Of a stretch of DNA of 64,000 bases, positions 26,801 to 38,480 are shown one piece after another. Source of the DNA: Apus apus (taxonomy: Eukaryota > Chordata > Aves > Apodiformes > Apodidae). Numbering within the stretch: position 1 is the first letter of the stretch; every line of letters begins with the position of its first letter. The stretch spans positions 16,598,001 through 16,662,000 of the forward strand of contig NC_067290.1 of assembly GCF_020740795.1 (NCBI RefSeq). The letters are read 5' to 3'. The notes under the pieces are model-generated. The model searched no databases and was not told where the DNA came from. It was given only the letters and a program-made list of their open reading frames with translations. A program made the position numbers and the translations under genes.

Positions 26801-27475
26801 TTCCAGGGGAATCCACACCATGTGCTCGAACACATCTTTCAGCCACCTCTCCTGCCACCAAGACTGAGAACTCTTGGGCTGTTTATACTCTGCCAGCAAC
26901 CAGCTTAGTCACATCATCTCTCTCTATACCAGGGAACTAATAACATTTCCAATCATCTCTTCCCGAGAAATGAAACCTTTGATCAACCAGACTAACCACA
27001 CACACGGCTGTTTAACAAGCCACCCCTATCCGGGAGGAGGGCACAGGACTGAGAACACAAGGAAACCATGCTAGGAAACCACCTCTTTTGCCCAAACTTG
27101 TGCTGTTCCCTAGGAGCACGGCAGGATCACCCCATCAGTTTGGAGGATAGTTTGGGTCAGTACGTGTCCAAACCCATCACCCCATTGGCTGTCGATGATG
27201 TCATGCCCATGCATTAATCCCCAGTGACTGCAGGTTTAACATCACACGTATCACATCATCTACATAATGACAATGACCGCGACTCAGAGGAAATTACAGG
27301 AGCAGAGAATAAAGCAACTTGTTGAAACAGGGAAAGTTGCATCTCTTAAGTCATTATTCCCAGCCTTTTTCGTCTGCCAAAGCGAAGTTGGTGGGGTCAG
27401 GAAATTACACGTCTCACTGAAAGGACTGGTTATCATTTCAGCTCGACTTTAAATAAATTTTCAAGATCTCCCTCT

Positions 27476-27544
27476 AAAAAAAAAAAAAAAGAAAAAAAAA
27501 AGAAAAAAAAAAAAGTAAAATAAAAAAAGTAAAATAAAAAAAGT
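27476..27544. repeat. A-rich tract with AGTAAAATAAAAA repeats
   Basis: Poly-A interrupted by G, ending in two tandem copies of an AGTAAAATAAAAA-like unit. It lies about 200 bp left of the large CpG island. Confidence 0.95.
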
Positions 27545-27641
27545 ACCAGTGGTGAAAAACCAGGGGATCCGGGAAAGAAAAGTATTTCAGGAGCTGTAAA
27601 ATCGGTAGCTGAAATTAAAGCCATTTTTGAAAGGGAAAAAG

Positions 27642-27665
27642 AAAAAAAAAAAAAAAAAAAAAAAA
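27642..27665. repeat. Poly-A tract (24 A) at the CpG island edge
   Basis: Uninterrupted run of 24 A within 60 bp of the left edge of the large CpG island. Confidence 0.95.
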
Positions 27666-27719
27666 GAGCGATGTCTACAAATCAAGCTTGTCCAACCCAA
27701 GTGGGGTTAGAGAAGCTAC

Positions 27720-28900
27720 GGCAGCACCCGAGTTACACACGCACTCACTAGTGCGTGGATATGTTTAAATATACCACGAATACCTGCAGGGTGGGAGCTG
27801 TCGCTCAGCCACGCTCGCAGCGCCAGAGCTTGCCCAGCCTGGGGGGTGCGACAGAGACGCGCTTCCAAGCTCATCCATCCCAGCCGCCGGCCGGGAAGCG
27901 GGATCTGCCTGGAGCTGCGCAAGGAGCCCGCAGCCCCCCGCGGGGGCAGCCGCCCAGCCCCGGGGGCGTACTTTGGGAACAGAAAAGTCACCATTCTTCA
28001 CCGCACCCCTGACCTGCGCTCCTCAAGGCGAGTTACCACGCAGGCTTAGACGTTTCTCCCGGCTCAGCTGCCTCCCACCCCCCAGCTGGGATCGCTCCTT
28101 CAGCCCTTCGGGACGCGCCGTCCCGAGCACCGGCCCGGGCAGCCCGCGGGGACCCCTGGAGGGCACCCCTGGAGGGGACTCCCGGCTGGGCAGCCCGACC
28201 CCCCACCTCCCGGCCCCAGCCCAGCCCCCCGGGCACCGCTTACCCTGCCGCCGGCTGGTCCGAGGAGCCGCTGGGCTGAAGCGCGGCAGGAGCCCGAGGG
28301 TCGCAGAGCGGGGGAAGCACCCCCGGGCGAGCGGGGAGCACGGCCCGCTCTGCAGCTGCCGGGAGGATGCTCCGCACAGCCTCCCGCACGGAGCGGCGCG
28401 GCGCCCGAAGTGCCTTTGGAGCTTCCCCTCCCACTCCTCCTCTTCAGAGCCAGGGGGAGGAAGCACCGTGTTACGGCTTTTCCTTGTCTCCCACCTCCGC
28501 GGGGCTCCCTGCCCCCTCCCTACACTTCTCCCTCAGTACGCGGCTCCACGTTAGGTGCAGAGCTGGAGCTGTCGGGGGGAACGTCCCCCTGTCCTCCCTC
28601 CGCCCCAGGGCCGCTGCTCTGCCTTCCGCGGGCAGAGCTGCACGGCAGCCCCGCTCAGCCCGGGCTCGTCCCCGCCTAACGCAGCCCTGACCTTATTTCG
28701 GCATCCGAGCGGTCGCTGCTCAGCCGAGGGAAGAGAAAGGAGACGCTGGTTCAGCTCCCAGCCGGGTCGGGGTTCGCAGCATCTTTTGGAGGCAGTAGCA
28801 GCAACTTGAGAAGGATGCGGAGGGTCAGGGCCAGCACCTGCCCCCTCTGCCCGCCCGTCTGCCCGCGCTGCCTCCCGCCCGCAGCCGCGGGGTTATCAAT
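27720..28900. promoter_or_regulatory. CpG island, probable TAFA4 promoter
   Basis: This is a 1.2-kb block of high GC content and dense CpG in otherwise CpG-depleted DNA, with sharp edges at an A-rich tract on the left and at AT-rich TTATCAATTAATTAA on the right. It contains GC boxes and a strong minus-strand splice donor at 28,243. Its place upstream of TAFA4 on the gene's strand makes it the best promoter candidate. A divergent plus-strand transcript cannot be excluded. Confidence 0.75.
28244..28480 (-). other. Candidate non-coding first exon of TAFA4 in CpG island
   Basis: Within the large CpG island a minus-strand donor GCAGG|GTAAGCGG occurs at 28243/28244, close to the vertebrate consensus. 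It is on the same strand as TAFA4 and lies upstream of it, with no other gene between. This suggests the 5' exon of the long TAFA4 transcript, spliced across about 24 kb to the exon at 3755. The 5' edge given (28,480) is only a guess, because no TATA box or clear initiator marks the transcription start. The open frames across this region come from GC richness and resemble no known protein. Confidence 0.4.
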
Positions 28901-30112
28901 TAATTAACGCCTTCAAAAATTCAGCGTTAATGGCAGAAGTGAAAGATGCTGTTTCCCCGGCTACAAAGCCGGGGTCACTTCGACAGGCTTGCCAGCAGGG
29001 ACACCGACTTTCTGTACAACCTCTATCAAACTCCCTTTTACACCCTCAGTTTCTCCTGAAGATCTGGTGCTGGCTTAAACGGGGATGTCTAAATATGTGC
29101 GTAAGTGGGAGGCAGGCATTTAAATATCTGTAGGTATTAGTCTCCTTTCTGTGAGAGAGGGCAGTGTCTCACCAGAAGTGACCCTAGAGCTCAGGGAAAC
29201 AGCAGCCTGATCTTGGCTGCCTTCCCTAAACACTGTTGGGATACAAATCACCATCATCATCCTGGACAAACATTCCTTAAATTCGAAGAACCACTGAAAA
29301 TCTGCCTAGTGGAACAGGGCAGGCTACTTTTATCACAGGAAATCACTCATCAGCTACTGATGTGGAATGGCATATTGCTTTCCAAGCTGCCCGTGTGCAA
29401 CTTTTTTAGTGCAGATGTCAGAACCCAGTAAAAATCTCAGTAGTTTTCACACCACGGTTCACTGTAAATTAATAATACAGCAGCAAAATCTCACAGCTTA
29501 GATAAATTCATTTAGCCTGAAAGAAAAGGTTTAAGCCCCAAGCCTTAGCTCTCCCCCATCTTGTGTTAGCATAATTCTGTGATAACTCAGCTGGGTGTTT
29601 TAATCAAGGAGAGCTACAATACAGCCCAAACAGGAGTGAACAAGCCCACAGCATCAGATCATGTTTCTCTATCTCGTTCCCTACATGGGGAGCTACTACC
29701 TTCTTTCTTACTGCTCCCTGACACTTAACACCCTTCCAGTCCTCCAGACCTTCACAAAGCCCAGAAAAAGAAACAGAGAAAAGGCAGATAAGTGAAGGAG
29801 CTCCAAGCTTTGTGAGAAGTAGATCTGGAGAAAAGGGAGAGAACTGAACGGACTGGTGGGAAAGGAAAGATTTAGAGGACAGGAGACAAATCAGCAGGAA
29901 AAGGGTCTGATCTTGCTGCCTGGGGAACATTTTGTTGAAAGCAGGCTGGCCAAGACATCAGACAGGGATTACATGGGTTCAACATCCTTCGTACGTGTGG
30001 ACAGAGCAGCTCATCTGCTGTGGGTGCTCTTACAACCAGGCTGCTGAGCCAAGGGAGTCAGAAGTTCACTGTTCTCCCTGACCTGGTGCTATCCTGCACT
30101 CACATTCCCACA

Positions 30113-30123
30113 CCCCCCCCCCC
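30113..30123. repeat. Poly-C run (11 C)
   Basis: Eleven consecutive C followed by GCCCC. Simple low-complexity DNA in the intergenic region. Confidence 0.95.
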
Positions 30124-33100
30124 GCCCCAGCCACCTCTGTCTCGGGCCCATCTCTTCGACTGGCTGTTCCCACCCAGACAATGCAGACAGTCACATTTCT
30201 GGTGCAGGGCTGCTGTCAAAATGAATTAAGTGATGTCCAAAGAGTACTTTGAAATGCAGATGTTATGCTCGCTAGTTTTAATGCCTCCAAAGCGGTCTCC
30301 AGATATCTCTAAATCCTCAAGATATCCCTGATCAATTCCTGTTTTACAGATGAGGGAGCCAAGCAGAGGGAAGGATACTTAAGTCCATCTCTTTTATGTT
30401 GGGCTCTCCAGGTCCCCCTGACCTTGCTACGGCTCAGGCTCCCATCTGTTGACCCACAGTGACCCAGTCCCATCCAAAGACACATTTTGTTGGTGACAGA
30501 GGAGCACCACACATGCACTGTTCCACACCTGATTACTGCCCTTCCATGAAGATTTTCCTTTGACAAATTCATGCCTAAATTTGAGCTCCTAACCCCTCCC
30601 ACAACCTGGTGTTACCCCCATATTGCCGGCAACCCCTGTGTCTTGCAGGACCCCTCCAGAAATTGTGGGCGCTGGGGGAGAGCTGGACTAAATCTCTCTC
30701 TCTTTTCCTTGCCTTTGTAGGTGTGCTGGGAAGAAGCAAGACACAGGAGCTTCCAGTCCCCAGACCTGTGATCAAATTATCTCTCCCTCTGTCACACATC
30801 CTAATCATCACAGCTGGCGGTCATGCCAACAATATTAACGCTGCTGAGTAGCTTTCAGTTTTGCAATTAGTAAGGTTTTCTGCTTCCCTCAAATAAAAAA
30901 ATAGGCTTGTACTGCTTAACGCTGCATAAATGATCCAGATACATTCAGGGCCCACGTTACTGTCTTGAGATGAACCAACTTCCTAAGTGCTGTAGATATT
31001 TTAAATCTTTTGAAGATGACAACGGTTACAAAGCTCATTATTTCTAAACGTGTTTATCCTTCCACTCCTTTTTGTTTGCAAAATTAGGCAATGAACAGCT
31101 TAAATAAACAACTATTGTACTACTAAACATTGATTAAAGAAAAGGGTTCTATTTAAATTATTAAGTGGTAAGATAAAAAGCATCCCTCTCTTTTGTATGC
31201 TACTTTATTCAGAAGTCAAACTTCTGTAGTCTCCCTGAATGCTAATGAACAGCATAATAATGCACAAGGGCAAGAGGGGGCTGAGTAATTAAAAAGAGAG
31301 GCCAGAAATCAAAGGGCTTGAAATATACTTACCAAAATAATTCAATTATACATTAGAAACCTGGAATAATCGAGACACATCCCACAGTTTCATTCATCAT
31401 TATCCCCTCAATTTAATATCTAGGCTGGTTTGCTGTACACAGGAAGCAGCAATTGGGACTCTCACGTGTGATGCCTTGGCTGAGGAGACAAAGGCAACGT
31501 GCACTTGGGTCCCCTTCTCATCATGCTGCACCTTGAAAATGGCTTCACTTGACTGAGTGTATTCTCAGTTAAACTGATTTGGGGAACTATTTTTAGCCAC
31601 AAGCTATTTCTGTATTGGTTGTATATTCCTTTTCTCAGTAGCTTTGCAATTAATTAATATACAAGTCTCCACACCCACCATTTTAGCTTCCCTAGAAATT
31701 CTTCTCCCACCTCTCTCCTTGGCTTCACCTCTTCTTGTGGCTTCAGGCATTCCTGGTTATCCACAAAAACCTGTGCCAAGCAAAGCAGCAGGTAGGTTCA
31801 TTCAGCATTCATTTAGCTGTGAAATGGTGTAATGAGCCTCTGAGGTTTCCATGCAACAAAAGCTGGGTCAAAAAGTCCTGATGTAGCTTTGCAATGCCAC
31901 CACTTTTATGGGCTAAGGAGTCCCAGCACAGCTTCTAGTCTCCAAGATGGCAAAGTGGGGGATGGGGATACCACAACTGTGCATTTCAAGAAAATTCCAG
32001 TGTCACATTAAAAAGCAGGGGGAAAAAGAGCCACTCTCACCTTGTTCTGTGGTTTTGAAGAACAGCAGATGATTTAAGTGACTTTGCCCTGTGCAGTCTT
32101 GATGCAATAAGACATGATCAAATCTAGTCCCTCTGACACTGGTAGCAGCTTCATGGAGCAAAGAAACTCCAAGTGATGCATCCTCAGGAACCATGGACAA
32201 AGAAGAAAAAGTGAACAGAAATTTCCAGCCAACAAAGGAAAAGTTTGTTGTTTGAAAATTTTGCAGATGCACAAGTTGTTCCCTCCCTTCTCCCACATAA
32301 TTAAGGGAACAACAGGTGAAAACTATTGGAAACAGCCAACTTCGAAAAAAAAAATTAAAAAAATCAGGAATTTCAGCAAAGCCAAGACTTGGTTACATAT
32401 CAGCTTTCTGAGAAACCAGAGTCCAGTTGCCTTATTAGAATTTTGTAAAGGTTCAAGCACAGAGCCTACTAGTTGTCTCTAATGAGCAAAGAGGTGAAAC
32501 AAAATACTGCTGTGCTTCACAGGCCCAGAGGAGCCTGGAGGCCAGCACGGGTCACAACATTAAATGGTAAAAAAAAGAGTAACAAGGATCTCAGGTCAAG
32601 TTTTCCAAAACTAGAGGTCTTAATTAAAATGAAGGGTGGAACTTCAGCAGACGGGTGCTGTTCAGTACAGTCCCAGCTACCACCGAAATCTGCTGCATCT
32701 TCAATTTAGAAGAAAGTAAAACACTGCATAAGAAGGAGAAAGCTTTAGCCAGGTTATGACAGTAGCAAATGTGAATGTCTCAGGCTTTTCCCAGCCCTCT
32801 CAGCTCCATTTGCTTCCATCAGAAATAAAGCTCCTTTTGAGATGATTCAGCTTCCCCAAAATATGAGGTACGGTTTCTTGTTAAAAAGGAGGTCATTGAG
32901 ACAAACACCAGCACATCATGTGAACCAGAGCACTGTTTGCCACAGGGGGAGAGGGGAATGTACTATTTAAGACAGATACAATTTCAACATACAGTGATGC
33001 AGAGAGCAAAATTCCAGTCCTCCCCATCCCCCTCCCATTTCTCTAATGAGACATTCATTTTTAGAGAAGAAGAGACTAATATATGCATTGCTTAACTTTT

Positions 33101-36100
33101 CAGAGGGTTTGGCTGAAAGTGGGGACCTATGTCTACAGGCAGAGCCTGAGTTACTCAGGAGCCCCACTGCTCAATATTAGTTTCCCAAGTTTGGTGATAA
33201 AAGACTCCAATAGGTATTTTAGTGACATTTTTTCTGAGAAACTGTCTGGGGCAGGAATTCTAACAGGACAAGGCAGCTGTAATGAATCTCTTTCCTTGGT
33301 GCAGATGGGGTCTCACTTTACTCACATTCTTGGCTTCTTCCACTTCCTAAGACAACATGGAGACAAGAGCAAGTAGCTCTGGCCTCTTACCTGCCTTAAA
33401 CAGTACAGTGGCAATCAATAAATGAACTTCATTTTTAAAAAAATATGCAATCACATGAAATAGATGACAGAAGTGACAAAACCCAGCACAATGCCACAAA
33501 CACAGAGCTGGGCTCTGATTTCTATCAGTATGAGATCAAAGTACAGTAGTTGCTCATTTACAGCTCAAAGCTGCATTCTTTTCCCTAACTGAGACTGTCT
33601 TGCTAGTCAACTGAGCTCTGTAAAGCAGAAATATCAAGCCATCTTGGTATTCCTTCCACAGTAAGTAATGATTTACAAAGGAGGGGGAAATCTCCCTTCC
33701 CCTCCCTCTTTCAATTCATTAAGTTCAACTGTGATAACCAGTGAGGCATACAGGAAAGGGTTAGGTATCTCTGCCTCTGAATATTTAATTCAGGACTAAA
33801 TGTAATGCACAGCATCCTTATACCCTTGGGAGTTTAGCAGCCAATATGCCAATGAATATATCCTGACAATAGTGATATTTTCTGCACTTTGGAGGCATGA
33901 GTGACATTTGCTCACCACATATGTTACATCGGATGCTGAGGTCTACACTTGTGAGAAATTAATCAGAATCCATCTGTTTCCTTCTCATCCTGGACAATTT
34001 CATTACAACTTAACCAAAGATTATAGGATTCTCATGTCTGTGTCCTCAGCCCCCAGCCCAGTCTTGGTGTTCCCATACCGAACGATTAAAGCTGCTTAGT
34101 TTAAGTAGAGGTCAGAAACAATCCTCATTCCTGCAGAAAAAAGCATAATGCTCATGAGCAGGGTCCAAAATCTACATCTAGGTAAATCCAGAATATCCCC
34201 ACTCAACAAAAAGGGGCGTTAGATTTATCATTGAGCAGGATCTGGACCTTGATCCTTCGATACATGTTTCTGGTGGCTGATTTTGATTGGCATCAGGCTC
34301 GAGATGCACCAAGTCAGTCCCTCTGTGGGTCCTTCTGTTAGATTTTCACCTGTCCACGTGGTGAGCAAAGGGTTGGCTCAGCCTTCCTGCAGGGCTAGGA
34401 GATGTTGTGCTGTTGTTGGGAGAGGAAAGTGCTCAGTTTTAAAATACTCCCTGTACTTACCTAGGCACCTTAGCAGATTCTTTGCTCATTTATTATTTGC
34501 TAGGACCTCTTTAATTCAATGTAATACCAAGGGAGGACTGGACAGAAAGATTGCTTGCACTCCACTGATTCATCATGTAAATATTGCACAATGATTGCAC
34601 ATTTGCTTAGAAGTGTGGTTTTCTAGTTCTTTAGAGGAGGCACAAACGTCACCAGAAAAACCCCAAACAACCCCAAAGCATAAATATTAGTGGGAATCTG
34701 GTACCTGATTGTAAAGCAACAGTTGCAGCCAAGCCCGCCAGGATGAGGTTTGCTGAGTGACAAGAGAAGCCAAAATAAATGAGGCTTCCATTACAAAAAC
34801 TCTCAGAGAGACACAGAGTGGGAGGCCTGGGAAAGCCCAGTGAGGAGGGAAACAAGCTCCTGCTGAGAAGCAGCTGGAGCACCTGGGCTCTTCATGTTGG
34901 GAAGGCAAAACCTGGGATGCAAATGGGTGGAGACTGCAGGCTGGCTGCTGCTGCACACAGGGATGGCTGCACTGCCAACCCAGAGCAGGAGATGGCAGGT
35001 CCCAGCCCCCCTGGCAGGGCCCTTTTTAGGGGACCAGCATCTCCTGTACCTGCTACCAACACAAAGCCTTTCTGCCACTTACACGTGAGTGCTTTTCATG
35101 CTTGCCCTGAGGCAAGGAGGACACTTAGAGATGTGAGGCTTTCCTCCAGCTTGGGCAGGATTGCTCACATCCAGTTGTGGCTGGAAATGAAGCACAGGGA
35201 GACTCGAGGACCAGATGTTGGCCTGTGAGATGGCAGAAAGCAGGGCTGATCCCACTGAGCATCAAGCTGCTGTACAGGAGCAGCAGGACCCCAATAGGAG
35301 TCAATGTGTCCTAACCTAGGTGAGCATCCCCCCACATTGCAGCTTCACAGGGACCAGCCCCAACACCAGAGGATGCTGGCAGGGAAAGAGGAAGGAGGCA
35401 AGCAAGCTAAGCCATGCAGGACCAGCTGGATAGAGCAGCTAAAAGCAGTAGCTTGTGGCAATGAGATTTGTCTACAAGCAAAGAAATTCATCCAGCAGTG
35501 GGGAGGTGGAAGCTGAAGGCAGACAAGATCTGCAAAGCAAAATGCCACTCAGCCAGCCTGGGATGTGAAATGGCACAGAGCTCCCTGCCCCCGCTGGGAG
35601 CCGTGCTGCCTTCCCCTCTTCCCACAGCTATTATTCCAGCTGACTTGCAGATACCCATTAGTTATTTTTTAAATGAAGGTGCATTCAGATCAGGCTGTCA
35701 CAGCCTGTCTTTTCAATCATGAGTTACTTGATCAGATGCTTTTTTGCTGTAACATAATCATACGATACTAGGGCTTTAAACAGGACCTATAGTCTAGCTC
35801 CAGTGCTGGATGCTTCCTTGCCAGAAAGATATTGACACATTGGGAGATAGCTATAAAATAAAAGAAAGATCTTGCATAAATTATTTTGCACTATTTATAG
35901 ACATGGAGAGCAGTCTGTCCATGGGACCATCTGCTAATCTATGTCCCATGGCAACTGAAGTCAAGATTTCACCACATCTTCTCCATCAAGAGCGGAGATT
36001 ATGCACTGTACTCTTTTTTTCATGTAACACCAACTTATATCCATGCTGTTTAGTGTTTCTTTTCAAGTTTCCATAACACTGCCCATCTCCAGGCTCTGAG

Positions 36101-38214
36101 TGCCTGCTGCAAGAAAGGGAAAACTCAAACTGTTCTTTTTTTATTACTGTGAGGTCAAGGAGCCAGCAGGTGACAAAGGCTCTATTTATTTCATTGATTC
36201 TCAATAACTTATCTGTTTTAATAAAAAAGAAAACAGATGTTACACCCTAAATTAATTACTTTACAGATTAGATACAGATTAGGCTTCATACAATTAAACC
36301 TTCCCAGTGCTTCTTGTTACAAACATCCTACACACATTTTCAGAAGCAACTTAGGATTTTGGACCCAATGTTTTTGGTTCAACCCAACCCAAGATGCTTT
36401 TTAAAATTAATGGGAAAAAAAAAAAACACACAATAAACAAAACAAAACACTACGAGCAGACTTCTGACTATCTCTCTTTTTTTTTCAAGGAAAGCTGGAA
36501 GCCTAGAAAGCCTGGCATCCAAATGTTTTATTGTAGAAAACATGTGAAGACAAAAACCTACTGTAGTGAATGTATAGCTTGTCCATGTTACAGATACTAG
36601 AGGATTTTCTGAAGTAACTTAAAAGCTCAAGTCCTACTGCCTTGCTCTGCCCCTTTTTATACACAACACATCTTTATTACTTGATGTAATTTTAATAATT
36701 TACACTGGCACCATCATTTTAGCAACTGCATTCACTACATTTAGCAACCAGGATGACTTTAAAAGCAAGGAAGACAATGCAGAAGATTTGATTAGCAGGG
36801 AGATCTGCCAGAAAGGCAGCCTTATAGCAGGACTGAAGTACTCTTGCTCAGGTGAAAGATATTATTTTACAGAAATGGAACTCAGGGATACATGTTTCAT
36901 GGACAGTAATGCATTTGGTTAATTAAAAAAACCCCTGGCTTTCTTAGCTAGTATGTCAATCAGTCCCATGAACAACATCTCTAGCAGTGCTCCACCTCTG
37001 TCACTGCTGGTATTACAAAAAGCTCCATTTTTCTAAACATGGGGGGATGTGTGTGTGAGGGAGAGAAAGAAATGGAGGTGCTAAGCAGTGACAAAACCAA
37101 GTATTATCCATTTTAGTCTAAAACTTATTGCAGTCACAAGACATTTTGAAAGTAGGTGAGAACAGAGCTCTGCAAAATTTATGCTGCCTGAGCCACTCTG
37201 TATAGGAAAAATCTTCTTCCACGTCTCCCTTGACCTTCCAGCCTCCCCAAAAACTTTCCTCTCTGGTTTCCAAAACAAGACACCAAAACTCTGAGAATGA
37301 GGATGCTGAGCAGGAGCTTCACAACCATGTCTGTCTTGCCAAAGGTCTAAACTCTCTACTCAAAACCTAAAGGTTATTATGAAAAATCCTAGAGGAGAAA
37401 AACTGGTCTGATACCTTCCCTCAGCATCCAGAACAGACCAGAACAGCATCAAACAGACCATCACTGACTGGGGATATAACATATAAAGTATGTCAGGGCA
37501 TAGATGTAAGTATTTGTGGAGAGGTTTTAAAGCCATTGTTGTCCATTTTTGCACATTAAAACCCACAAAGAGATTTATTTAGAGCACTAAATCATTTCAT
37601 TTCTCTCTGGCTAGATTTTTAACTATTAAAATATTCATGGCGCTCTCCAAGAATCTCGATGCCAAGTATTTATTCTCATTTTTATAACCTTTTAAGTGGC
37701 TTCTTTAAAATACCTTCAGGTGTACATATTGCTCTTTAAAAAAATGAAAATAAAGAAAAAAACAACAACACAAAAAAAAATCAGAAAACACAAACAAAAA
37801 AAAACACCAAAGAAACCCCTCAACCAAATCAAACCACCACTGAAAATAAGAGCTTATTCTAAAACACCAGAGAGAAATGAGACATCAGGCACTACAGAGA
37901 TCTGCCTCTGACCACTGCACAATAAAGTGGTGGATTCCACAAGTTTCAGTGCTCAGGGTAAACAGAAAGGGCATTTTTTCAAAGCTGAAAAATTTCACAG
38001 TGAAAGTTCTCGGGGCTTCCCATAAGTAGATGTAACTTTGGACTGCCAAGAAGGCTGGAAAAAAGAAGGGGAAAAAAAAACACAATCTTCTGTAAAGAAG
38101 ATGTTTGTATCAAAACCTTCCATTTCGATTTCTCTTCAGATAGACAATGCTTTTTGTAAGATGGCACTGAGAATAATCATTGTTCAAGTGTTTGAAACTC
38201 TTCCCCTTCATCTC

Positions 38215-38480
38215 GTCGTCCTCTTTTTCTGCTCCGCAGCAGCCAGCCCTCTGGGCTTGCGGGCAGGGTGTCCCCCCACCCCACACCCCCCAAAACAAAC
38301 CCGTGCCTCTGCCTTTCTCCAGCTGGAGCAAGCAGGGAGCTGCACGGATCTGCTCCTCCAAGTGGCCTGACGCAGCTGGCACCGATCAGCCCAGGCTGCT
38401 TTGTCAGAGACAATTAGAGAGCTGCCTCCTCCGAGGTGAGCATCATATGGCCGTGCAGAAGGTGCTGGCCCCGCGGCCGC
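38215..38480. promoter_or_regulatory. GC-rich, CpG-containing patch
   Basis: A short stretch with clustered CpGs (CTCGTCGTCC, CCCCGCGGCCGCCCGGCCTCG) inside AT-rich intergenic DNA. A plus-strand donor-like CGAG|GTGAGC occurs near 38,435. It could be a minor promoter, an enhancer, or only a local composition effect. No coding signature is recognised. Confidence 0.3.

Larger units (their letters stand above)
3891..28243. other. Long TAFA4 5' intron
   Basis: About 24 kb without a recognisable coding exon. It holds the CpG island and minisatellite at 6.47-7.10 kb, a (TTTA)n tract at 10.76 kb, the minus-oriented CR1 at 16.7 kb, a CpG-retaining AT-rich block at 19.9-20.15 kb, a G16 run at 20.68 kb, and A-rich tracts at 11.9, 23.5, 23.8 and 27.5-27.67 kb. 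Open frames up to about 150 codons here show no family signature and no splice-supported structure. Whether it is really intronic depends on the first exon at 28,244. Confidence 0.5.

Noticed and set aside
27973..28554. 193-codon plus-strand frame and several overlapping minus-strand frames in the large CpG island
   Set aside because: Composition artefact of GC-rich DNA: low-complexity Pro/Arg/Ser/Gly peptides, several competing frames on both strands, no family signature.
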